From assembly GCA_025465145.1 (NCBI GenBank), contig JAODNS010000263.1:1-5101 (forward strand): 5,101 nt of DNA, written 5' to 3'. Positions 1 to 5,101 of this stretch are shown here, one piece after another; the first letter of the stretch is position 1, and every line of letters begins with the position of its first letter. This stretch comes from Frankiales bacterium. Lineage in GTDB: Bacteria; Actinomycetota; Actinomycetes; Mycobacteriales; SCTD01. The translations under genes and the position numbers were made by a program. The notes beneath the pieces were generated by a model. The model was given only the letters and a program-made list of their open reading frames with translations. It had not been told where the DNA came from and ran no database searches.

Positions 1-31
1 AACGAGTGGGCCAGGGGCACGCCGCGACCGT

Positions 32-44
32 ATGTCGTAGACAT
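32..44. promoter_or_regulatory. Perfect inverted repeat (candidate operator) upstream of the first gene
   Basis: The sequence reads ATGTC-GTA-GACAT, two perfect 5-base arms around a 3-base spacer, ending 6 bases before ATG 51. It overlaps weak -10-like hexamers (TATGTC at 31-36, TAGACA at 38-43). The second sits 7 bases before the ATG, as expected for a leaderless actinobacterial transcript starting at or near the start codon. A repressor bound here would cover the promoter. No -35 box is convincing, and neither hexamer matches TANNNT fully. The regulator is unknown. Confidence 0.3.
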
Positions 45-50
45 TACCCA

Positions 51-761
51 ATGCGTCAGCTCGGTCGGTGGACGGTGGTCGCCGCTGTTATCGCCGGCGG
101 CTGGCTGGCGAGCCCGGGGGCGGTGCCGCTCTACGACGGCGTCGGCTTCCCGGACGAGCCGTACCGGTTCGTGCCGCCCCGCGGAACGGCGGCCCCGACC
201 GTCGCGGAGGTCCGGCTCGAGCTGACCGGCGGCGTCAACCTCGGCGGGCTGCTGGCCAACAGCGCCGAGGTCGGGCCGCAGGTGACGGTCTACGCGCCGC
301 CGCAGGCGTTCGGCGTCGCCGGCGGGACAACCGGACAGATCGTGCTGCGTGCCGAGGCCGTCCCGCTCACCGGCTCGCCGCCTCCCGGGCAGGTGGTGTC
401 GAACGTGTACGCGCTGACCCTCACCAGCGCCGCCGGTCCGGTGACGGTCCGGCCGGAGGCGCAGACGCCGGCCATCACCCTGCGCGCCGTCACGCCGGGC
501 CTGCCGTTGCCGATCGTGCAGTACCGGCCGTCTCCGGATCGGCCGTGGCAGCCGCTGCGCACCAAGCAGGTCGGCCGCGACATCGTGAACGCGCCGGCGC
601 CGGGTGGTGCGGGGGAGTACGTCCTCGCCCGGCCGGCCGCGGCGGCCAAGAAGGACGGCGGCGGGCGCGGTCCGCTGCTGCTCGTGGTCGGGCTCGCTGT
701 GCTGCTGGTCGCGGGCGTGCTCGTCGGGGTCCGCCTGCTCGCCCGGCAGTCGGAGGAGTGA
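51..761 (+). CDS. Exported, C-terminally membrane-anchored protein of unknown function
   Basis: Function not recognised; 236 residues. Residues 1-24 look like a signal peptide: basic start (MRQLGR), hydrophobic core from about residue 7 to 20, small residues around 20-24 where cleavage could occur. Next is a conspicuous segment, PLYDGVGFPDEPYRFV, then a proline-, valine- and threonine-rich stretch to about residue 190 that looks like secreted beta-rich sequence. After an Ala/Lys/Gly-rich linker, one transmembrane helix spans about 208-228, followed by a short tail with Arg residues. Predicted topology: most of the chain outside the cell, C-terminus inside. ATG 51 is chosen because it puts the signal peptide at the N-terminus. 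The frame stays open back to a GTG at 6, but that would add a charged, unlikely extension. No Shine-Dalgarno sequence precedes ATG 51, so the mRNA may be leaderless. Its stop overlaps the start of the CPBP protease gene. I recall similar YDGxGFPDEPYR proteins from actinobacteria as hypotheticals, but cannot verify this here. Confidence 0.8.
   Translation: MRQLGRWTVVAAVIAGGWLASPGAVPLYDGVGFPDEPYRFVPPRGTAAPTVAEVRLELTGGVNLGGLLANSAEVGPQVTVYAPPQAFGVAGGTTGQIVLRAEAVPLTGSPPPGQVVSNVYALTLTSAAGPVTVRPEAQTPAITLRAVTPGLPLPIVQYRPSPDRPWQPLRTKQVGRDIVNAPAPGGAGEYVLARPAAAAKKDGGGRGPLLLVVGLAVLLVAGVLVGVRLLARQSEE
752..756 (+). promoter_or_regulatory. Shine-Dalgarno-like GGAGG with abnormally short spacing to GTG 758
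   Basis: GGAGG lies inside the last codons of the upstream gene, only one base before GTG 758. That is too close for a normal ribosome binding site. With the GTGA overlap, it suggests the protease gene is translated mainly by ribosomes that have just terminated on the upstream gene, with GGAGG helping hold them in place. The next in-frame starts (GTG 797 and 800) have no Shine-Dalgarno sequence and would cut off the first membrane helix, so 758 remains the best start. Confidence 0.4.
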
Positions 762-1297
762 GGACGGCGCTGCTGCTGGCCGGCTTCGCGGCCGCGGTGG
801 TGCTGCGTGTCGTCGTCGGCGGTTCGGACCCGGCCCGGTCCGCCTCTGCTGGACTGCTGTTCGGCGGTCTGCTGCTGTGGGGCGCGGTGGCCGCGCGGAC
901 GGGGGTGCGGGTGAGCCGCCGCGCGATCGCGTACGGCGTCGGCGGTGCCGTGGCGCTGTGCCTGCCGGTGCTGCTGACGTGGACGCCGCACCGGGTGCCG
1001 CCGGACGGCTTCGTGCGCTGGGCGCTGGTGGTCGCGGTCGTGGCGACAGCGGAGGAGGTGTTCCTGCGCGGTTCCGTCTACGACGCGGTACGGGAGCGGG
1101 CGGGGGACAACGCGGCGATCGCGGTGGGGGCGGTGGCGTTCGGGCTGCTGCACCTGCCGCTGTACGGGCTGCACGCGGTGCCGCTTGACGTGGCCGTCGG
1201 CGTGCTGCTGGGCGAGCTGCGGCGCGTCACGGGCACGGCCGCGGCGCCGGCGGTCGCGCATGTCGGTGCGGACTGGGCCGCGTGGTTCCTGCGCTGA
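758..1297 (+). CDS. CPBP family intramembrane metalloprotease (Abi/Rce1-like)
   Basis: A 179-residue, strongly hydrophobic protein with the signature of the CPBP (CAAX protease and bacteriocin-processing) family, membrane-embedded glutamate proteases/metalloproteases. The family motifs are in order: E99-E100 with R104 (EEVFLR), F128 and H132 (FGLLH), and H168 with D172 (HVGAD, where Asn or Asp is accepted). Hydrophobic segments lie at about 3-20, 30-47, 56-75, 85-103, 118-133 and 160-178, so the chain is a compact integral membrane protein. It is short for the family, which is often 200-300 residues, but the whole catalytic core is present. GTG 758 overlaps the upstream stop as GTGA, indicating cotranscription and translational coupling. 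Family members process membrane or exported peptides, or contribute to bacteriocin self-immunity. The substrate here is unknown; the coupled exported protein is a possible partner or substrate by inference only. Confidence 0.85.
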   Translation: MRTALLLAGFAAAVVLRVVVGGSDPARSASAGLLFGGLLLWGAVAARTGVRVSRRAIAYGVGGAVALCLPVLLTWTPHRVPPDGFVRWALVVAVVATAEEVFLRGSVYDAVRERAGDNAAIAVGAVAFGLLHLPLYGLHAVPLDVAVGVLLGELRRVTGTAAAPAVAHVGADWAAWFLR

Positions 1298-1333
1298 AGG
1301 CCGCGTGAAAGGCTCGGGGTCCGCACCGACGAC

Positions 1334-1338
1334 GGAGG
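1334..1338 (+). promoter_or_regulatory. Ribosome binding site deciding the acyltransferase start
   Basis: GGAGG lies 10 bases before GTG 1349 and 19 bases before ATG 1358. The spacing is slightly long for the GTG but far too long for the ATG, so it favours GTG 1349 as the start. Confidence 0.55.
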
Positions 1339-1348
1339 ACGACGCCCC

Positions 1349-2704
1349 GTGGGCCTCATGCCGCTGAACGACTCCATGTTCCTGATCCCGGAGTCCCGTG
1401 AGCAGCCGATGCACGTCGGCAGCCTGCAGCTGTTCACGCCGCCGGAGGGCGCCGGACCGGAGTACCTCACCGAGCTGTACGAGGAGGCCCTGCGGGCGCA
1501 GGACGTGGCGCCGGCCTTCCGGCGCCGGCCGCACCGTTCGCTGACCACCCTCGGCCAGTGGACCTGGGTCGACGACGAGCACATCGACCTCGAGCACCAC
1601 GTCCGCCACTCGGCGCTGCCGCCGCCCGGGCGCATCCGCGAGCTGCTCGCGCTGGTGTCCCGCCTGCACGGCAGCTTGCTCGACCGGCACCGCCCGCTCT
1701 GGGAGGCGCACCTCATCGAGGGCCTCGCCGACGGTCGCTTCGCCGTCTACACGAAGATGCACCACGCGCTGATGGACGGCGTCTCGGCGCTCAAGCTCCT
1801 CGAGCGCAGCCTGTCCACGAGCCCGGACGACACCGTCCCGATGCCGTTCCAGGCCCGGCCGCAGCGGCCGCGCAAGCCGGGCAAGGGCGTGGGAGCGCTG
1901 CCGGCCCAGGCCGCGCAGGCGGCGTGGGACCTCGCCACGCTGACGCCCAAGGCCCTCCGCGTCGCCGAGCGCGCGGTGCGCGACCAGACCGCCGCGCTGC
2001 CGATGCAGGCGCCGCGCAGCATCCTGAACGTGCCCATCACCGGCAGCCGTCGGTTCGCCGCGGAGGCGTGGTCGCTGGACCGCGTCCGGGCGGTGGGCAC
2101 AGCCGCCGGCGCCACGATCAACGACGTGCTGCTCGCCATGTCGGCGTCGGCGCTGCGCGCGTACCTGATCGACATGGACGCGCTGCCGGACGCGCCGCTC
2201 ATCGCCATGACGCCGGTGTCGCTGAAGGACGACGACGACGAGGACAGCAGCAACAGCGTCGGCGTCATCCTGTGCAACCTGGCCACGCACCTGGCCGACC
2301 CGGCCGAGCGGCTGCTGGCGATCCGGTCGTCGATGCTCGCCGGCAAGGCCGGGCTCCAGGGCCTGAGCCAGCTGCAGATCACCGCGCTCAGCGCGGCCGT
2401 GATGGCGCCGCTGGTGCTCGACCTGGTGCCGGGGGTGTCCAAGGTGGCGCCGCCGGCGTACAACCTGGTCATCTCGAACGTGCCTGGCCCGAGCGAGCCG
2501 CTGTACTGGAACGGCGCGCGGCTCGAGGGTATGTACCCGCTGTCCATCCCGCTCAACGGGCAGGCGCTGAACATCACTGTCACGAGCTACGCCGGCCAGG
2601 TGCAGTTCGGGCTGATCGGCTGCCGCCGCACGGTGCCGCACCTGCAACGCATGTTGGTCGGGCTGGAGAACGGCCTGGCCGAGCTCGAGAAGGCGTTCCT
2701 CTAG
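1349..2704 (+). CDS. Wax ester synthase/diacylglycerol acyltransferase (WS/DGAT)
   Basis: A 451-residue bifunctional acyltransferase of the WS/DGAT family. It transfers acyl groups from acyl-CoA to diacylglycerol or long-chain alcohols, giving triacylglycerol or wax esters for storage at the inner face of the membrane. The catalytic motif HHxxxDG is intact: H138, H139, D143, G144 (MHHALMDGVS). Other family landmarks are the N-terminal PLNDSMFL and QPMHVG segments, PGRIREL at 93-99, RPLWE at 115-119, N258-D259 (NDVLLA) in the second half, VGVILCNLAT at 304-313, and N377-VPGP-381. Length matches the family: the Acinetobacter enzyme, which it closely resembles from memory in the first 150 residues, has about 458. 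The start is GTG 1349, supported by GGAGG at 1334; ATG 1358 would remove only three residues. An acidic run (DDDDED, 294-299) is unusual. It lies 51 bases after the CPBP gene, so readthrough is possible but unproven. It ends on a stop shared with the convergent EAL gene. Confidence 0.95.
   Translation: MGLMPLNDSMFLIPESREQPMHVGSLQLFTPPEGAGPEYLTELYEEALRAQDVAPAFRRRPHRSLTTLGQWTWVDDEHIDLEHHVRHSALPPPGRIRELLALVSRLHGSLLDRHRPLWEAHLIEGLADGRFAVYTKMHHALMDGVSALKLLERSLSTSPDDTVPMPFQARPQRPRKPGKGVGALPAQAAQAAWDLATLTPKALRVAERAVRDQTAALPMQAPRSILNVPITGSRRFAAEAWSLDRVRAVGTAAGATINDVLLAMSASALRAYLIDMDALPDAPLIAMTPVSLKDDDDEDSSNSVGVILCNLATHLADPAERLLAIRSSMLAGKAGLQGLSQLQITALSAAVMAPLVLDLVPGVSKVAPPAYNLVISNVPGPSEPLYWNGARLEGMYPLSIPLNGQALNITVTSYAGQVQFGLIGCRRTVPHLQRMLVGLENGLAELEKAFL
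2701..2704. other. CTAG tetranucleotide serving as stop codon on both strands
   Basis: The acyltransferase stop TAG occupies 2702-2704 on the plus strand. The EAL gene stop TAG occupies 2703-2701 on the minus strand. The two convergent coding regions therefore overlap by 3 bases within one palindromic CTAG, with no intergenic space for a terminator. I saw no clear hairpin with a T-tract on either side. Confidence 0.95.
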
Positions 2705-3843
2705 CGGGCGCTGACCGCCGCGGTGACCAGGTGCTCGACGTGGAGCAGGCCGACGTAGCGGCCCTCCGCGTCGACCCACACGACGGGGTCGAACCGGGTG
2801 CGGCTCGGCCGCGTCATGGCGCGCGCCACGACCGCGTCCGCGTCCTCAGTCGGCAGCGCCGTCATCACCGGGTGAACCCAACCGCTGGGGGAGCCCTCCT
2901 CAGGGTTGCGGACCCAGAGCGAGGACGGGCGCCTGTCGTCGTCCACGACGACGACGTCGGCCGGCTCGCCGGGCAGGAAGCCGATCGCCGCGAGCTTTCG
3001 GACGCAGGGGGCTGTCGTGTCCACGGCCGCACCGACGTCGCTCGCGGCCGGGCGGCGGCCGAGCAGCTCGCGCACGTCGTCGGGGACGCCGGACCAGCGA
3101 CCGGACGGGCGGCCGAGCAGGTAGCCCTGGGCCAGCGTGGCGCCGAGCCGGACGGCGGTGTCCAGCTCCTCGGTCCGCTCGACGCCCTCGACGAGCATCG
3201 TGCTGCCGAGCCGGCTCACGAAGTGCCCGACCAGCTCCATCAGCCCCTGCTTGACCGGGTCCGTGTCGACGTCCATGACCAGCGAGCGGTCGAGCTTGAC
3301 GATGTCCGGGCGCAGCTCGGCGACCTGGCGCAGCCCGGACCAGCCGGCGCCGGTGTCGTCGAGCGCGAGCAGCGCGCCGCGGTCGCGGAGCAGGTCCATC
3401 CGGCGGCGCAGCGAGGAGAGGTTGTCGACCGGCACGTGCTCGGTCAGCTCGAGCACGAGGCCGGAGAGGTCGTCCTGCTCGCGCAGCAGCGACCAGACCT
3501 GCGGGCTGGTGAGCAGGACGGGAGAGACGTTGACGGCGAGAAAGCAGCCCGCCGGCACGTCAGGGCGTACGGCGAGGGCCTGTGCGACCAGGTGCGCCTC
3601 GAGGTCGGCTTCGCGGTCGCAGGCGGTGGCGGCAGCGAAGTACGGCCCTGGCGTCCGGGTGCCGCTGGCGCCGAAGCGCGCGAGCGCCTCGTACCCGACG
3701 ACCTGCGCGGTGGCCACGTCGACCACCGGCTGGAAGACGAGCCGGGTGGTCGCCATGCCGGCCAGCACCTTCTTGACGACCAGGTCAGGGGCGGTCGCGT
3801 CGGCCGGGCGCTGCAGCGGGACGGCGGCGAGCGAAAGCGTCAT
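2701..3843 (-). CDS. EAL-domain cyclic-di-GMP phosphodiesterase with CBS-like C-terminus
   Basis: A 380-residue cytoplasmic protein predicted to hydrolyse cyclic-di-GMP to pGpG. Residue numbers count from the alternative GTG at 3852; subtract 3 for ATG 3843. The EAL domain covers about 35-260, and every expected metal-binding or catalytic position is seen: E55 (EAL), N108 (NVSP), E135 and E138 (ELTE), D165-D166, K186 (VKLDRS), E222 (EGVE) and Q242 (QGYLLGRP). Active hydrolysis is therefore likely. Loop 6 reads DDTGAG instead of the usual DDFGxG. There is no GGDEF domain, membrane segment or N-terminal sensor. The tail, about 285-380, resembles a degenerate CBS pair; the clearest half is FDPVVWVDAEGRYVGLLHVE (354-373). 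This suggests ligand-controlled activity, perhaps by an adenine nucleotide. ATG 3843 is chosen because GGTGG lies 5 bases upstream; GTG 3852 has no better site. It follows treZ by 117 bases and converges on the acyltransferase gene. Confidence is high for EAL, moderate for the CBS assignment. Confidence 0.92.
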   Translation of the reverse strand: MTLSLAAVPLQRPADATAPDLVVKKVLAGMATTRLVFQPVVDVATAQVVGYEALARFGASGTRTPGPYFAAATACDREADLEAHLVAQALAVRPDVPAGCFLAVNVSPVLLTSPQVWSLLREQDDLSGLVLELTEHVPVDNLSSLRRRMDLLRDRGALLALDDTGAGWSGLRQVAELRPDIVKLDRSLVMDVDTDPVKQGLMELVGHFVSRLGSTMLVEGVERTEELDTAVRLGATLAQGYLLGRPSGRWSGVPDDVRELLGRRPAASDVGAAVDTTAPCVRKLAAIGFLPGEPADVVVVDDDRRPSSLWVRNPEEGSPSGWVHPVMTALPTEDADAVVARAMTRPSRTRFDPVVWVDAEGRYVGLLHVEHLVTAAVSAR

Positions 3844-3848
3844 CTGTC

Positions 3849-3853
3849 CCACC
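3849..3853 (-). promoter_or_regulatory. Weak ribosome binding site for the EAL gene
   Basis: Read on the minus strand, GGTGG (one mismatch from GGAGG) sits 5 bases before ATG 3843. It is the only Shine-Dalgarno-like sequence near either candidate start, and it overlaps the alternative GTG at 3850-3852. It therefore favours the ATG. Confidence 0.35.
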
Positions 3854-3895
3854 CGTCACACACGTTGCGCACCGGCGCATCGTGGTGCCTGACCG

Positions 3896-3920
3896 GCCCC
3901 GGCCGCAAGGGGCTCTTTTC
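3896..3920 (+). terminator. Terminator-like hairpin facing the plus strand, inside the treZ-EAL gap
   Basis: On the plus strand, GCCCC (3896-3900) can pair with GGGGC (3909-3913) across an 8-base loop, followed at once by TCTTTTC (3914-3920), as in a short intrinsic terminator. Both flanking genes run on the minus strand, where the hairpin has its A-run before it and no T-tract after it. If functional it would stop antisense transcription from entering treZ. The stem is only 5 bases in GC-rich sequence, so chance is a real possibility. Confidence 0.22.
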
Positions 3921-3935
3921 GGCCATACCGGACGA

Positions 3936-3953
3936 GTCTGGCGTTCGCCGGAC
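3936..3953 (-). terminator. Hairpin just after the treZ stop, possible terminator
   Basis: On the minus strand, GTCCGGC and GCCAGAC flank a GAAC loop, forming a 7-position stem with one C-A mismatch. It begins 7 bases past the treZ TAG. No T-tract follows, which is common for actinobacterial terminators. A second GTCCGG lies just downstream. The position suits 3'-end formation for treZ, leaving the EAL gene to its own promoter in the remaining gap, but no -10/-35 pair there is convincing. Confidence 0.35.
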
Positions 3954-3960
3954 AACCCGC

Positions 3961-5101
3961 CTACGCCAGCAGGTCGAGCACCGCCACCGACGCGGCGTCC
4001 AGCTCGACCGTTCCGTCCTTGAAGACGAAGCCCGGAGCGCTCGCCAGCAGAACGCTGTCCGGCGTCCCCGGCAGCGGCACGGGACGCCGCTTGCCGGACA
4101 GGTTGCACGCCACCGCGGCCCGGCCCCGCCGGACCACCAGCCACTCGCCCGCTTCGTCGTAGGTCACGGCCACCCGGTCCCGGCGGCCGCCGGACAGGTC
4201 GGCGCGGCTGCGCCGCAGCGCGATGAGGGCCCGGGTCCAGTCGCGCAGCCGCTCGCCCCGCTCGCTCGTCGCCTCGGACCAGTCCAGCTTCGACGCCCGG
4301 AACGTCTCCGGCGACTGCGGGTCGGGCACGTCCTCGGTGTCCCAGCCGTGGCTGGCGAACTCCGCACGCCGCCCCTTGCGGACCGCCTCGCCCAGCTCCC
4401 CCTCGTGGTCGGAGAAGAACTGCCACGGGGTCGTCGCGCCGTACTCCTCGCCCATGAACAGCATCGGCGTGTACGGGGACGTCAGCACGAGCGCGGCGCC
4501 GATCATGAGCTGCCCGTCCGAAAGGGTGGCCGAGATGCGGTCCCCGGTGGCCCGGTTGCCGACCTGGTCGTGGTCCTGCAGGTAGACGACGAAGCGCGAG
4601 CCGGGCACCGTCTGCGGCACCGGCCGGCCGTGCGTGCGGCCGCGGAAGGACGACCAGCTGCCGTCGTGCAGGAAGACGCGCTCCAGCACCTTGGCCAGCG
4701 CGGGGAGCCCGGAGAAGTCGCCGTAGTACCCGCTGGTCTCGCCGGTGAGGTTGCTGTGCAGGGCGTGGTGCACGTCGTCGGCCCACTGCCCGTCCAGCCC
4801 GAGACCGCCGGCCTCCCGGCTGGAGACGTATCGCGCGTCGTTGAGGTCGCTCTCCGCGACGAGCCACAGCGGCTTGCGCAGCTGCGCAGCCAGACCAGCG
4901 ACCTCGACCGCCAGCTCCTCGAGCAGGTGGGTCGCGCGCTCGTCGACCAGCGCGTGCACGGCGTCCAGGCGGAGCCCGTCGACGTGGTAGTCCCGCAGCC
5001 ACATCAGCGCGTTGTCGATGATGTACGCGCGCACCTCGTCGCTGCCGGGCTGGTCCAGGTTGACCGCCGGCCCCCAGGGCGTGGTGTGGGCCTCGGTCAG
5101 G
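3961..5101 (-). CDS. treZ: Malto-oligosyltrehalose trehalohydrolase, C-terminal two-thirds (5' end outside window)
   Basis: A GH13 enzyme that cleaves the terminal maltosyltrehalose linkage to release trehalose, the second step of the TreY-TreZ route from glucan. The window holds the last 379 residues. The usual length is roughly 570-600, so the N-terminal beta domain and early barrel lie beyond the right edge. The frame is open to the edge; the first visible residues (HTTPWGPAVN, PGSDEV) are typical TreZ sequence, so GTG 5034 is an internal Val, not a start. Catalytic residues are visible: nucleophile D in DGLRLDAVHA (codon 4963-4965), acid/base E in LVAESD (4852-4854), and the third Asp in HDQVGN (4567-4569). 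ESDLNDARYV, the QWADDVHHALHSNLTGE segment, LFMGEE and VPDPQSPETF distinguish TreZ from branching enzyme. HDQ is preceded by QD where QN is usual. The last 80 or so residues form the C-terminal beta domain. Actinobacterial treZ normally follows treX and treY, expected just upstream, outside this window. Confidence 0.93.
   Translation of the reverse strand, partial: LTEAHTTPWGPAVNLDQPGSDEVRAYIIDNALMWLRDYHVDGLRLDAVHALVDERATHLLEELAVEVAGLAAQLRKPLWLVAESDLNDARYVSSREAGGLGLDGQWADDVHHALHSNLTGETSGYYGDFSGLPALAKVLERVFLHDGSWSSFRGRTHGRPVPQTVPGSRFVVYLQDHDQVGNRATGDRISATLSDGQLMIGAALVLTSPYTPMLFMGEEYGATTPWQFFSDHEGELGEAVRKGRRAEFASHGWDTEDVPDPQSPETFRASKLDWSEATSERGERLRDWTRALIALRRSRADLSGGRRDRVAVTYDEAGEWLVVRRGRAAVACNLSGKRRPVPLPGTPDSVLLASAPGFVFKDGTVELDAASVAVLDLLA

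Noticed and set aside
1..44. Possible divergent gene starting at ATG 44 on the minus strand (MSTTYGRGVPLAHS, running off the left edge)
   Set aside because: Only 14 codons are visible, there is no ribosome binding site, and just 6 bases would separate it from ATG 51, leaving little room for two promoters. It cannot be supported from this window, though a divergent gene further left is not excluded.
68..757. Upstream extension of the CPBP frame to an ATG at 68
   Set aside because: The extension is Arg/Ala/Gly-rich out-of-frame shadow of the first gene. Membrane-protein character begins exactly after GTG 758.
2701..2735. GC-rich inverted repeats just past the acyltransferase stop as a terminator
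   Set aside because: The arms are 4-5 bases, lie within the EAL coding region, and no T-tract follows.
290..2779. 829-codon open frame on the minus strand opposite the protease and acyltransferase genes
   Set aside because: Its translation is low-complexity Arg/Gln/His/Ala-rich sequence with no recognisable domain, as expected for the antisense of GC-rich coding DNA. The plus-strand genes carry clear family motifs.
3869..3888. GCACC...GGTGC inverted repeat in the leader of the EAL gene
   Set aside because: A 5-base stem with a 10-base loop is expected by chance in sequence this GC-rich, and nothing else supports a riboswitch or operator there.
3785..5002. 405-codon minus-strand frame overlapping treZ
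   Set aside because: It is Arg/Ala/Gly/Pro-rich with no domain, and lies over treZ, whose catalytic motifs are all intact in the other frame.
3961..5101. Assignment as glycogen branching enzyme (GlgB) instead of TreZ
   Set aside because: The VDGLRLDAVHA, AESDLNDARYV, QWADDVHHALH and LFMGEE segments, and the compact C-terminal domain, fit TreZ. GlgB has different sequence around its nucleophile and acid/base residues.

Overview
The window is very GC-rich. Third codon positions are almost all G or C, GTG starts occur, and one transcription unit may be leaderless. Together with the gene families present, this points to a free-living high-GC actinobacterium. I cannot fix the genus from the sequence. 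There are no RNA genes, CRISPR arrays, insertion sequences or phage genes, and it reads as ordinary chromosomal sequence.

Layout. The left half runs rightward: an exported, C-terminally anchored protein of unknown function (51-761), a CPBP-family intramembrane protease (758-1297, overlapping the first gene by 4 bases), and a wax ester synthase/diacylglycerol acyltransferase (1349-2704, after a 51-base gap). The right half runs leftward: treZ, whose 5' end lies beyond the window (3961-5101), then a cyclic-di-GMP phosphodiesterase of the EAL family with a CBS-like tail (2701-3843), separated by a 117-base gap. The two halves converge on one CTAG tetranucleotide at 2701-2704, which supplies the TAG stop codon of both the acyltransferase and the EAL gene.

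How the genes may fit together. The first two are almost certainly cotranscribed and translationally coupled, and both products are membrane-associated. The acyltransferase makes storage lipid (triacylglycerol or wax ester). TreZ releases trehalose from glycogen-type glucan, usually with TreY and TreX encoded nearby, probably just beyond the right edge. The EAL protein would lower cyclic-di-GMP. Storage lipid and trehalose both suit a desiccation- or starvation-tolerant lifestyle, but a regulatory link between them is inference.

I found no convincing undescribed system. The items most worth a second look are the uncharacterised exported protein coupled to the CPBP protease, a perfect ATGTC-N3-GACAT palindrome just before the first gene, the EAL plus CBS-like architecture, and the shared stop at the convergent junction.
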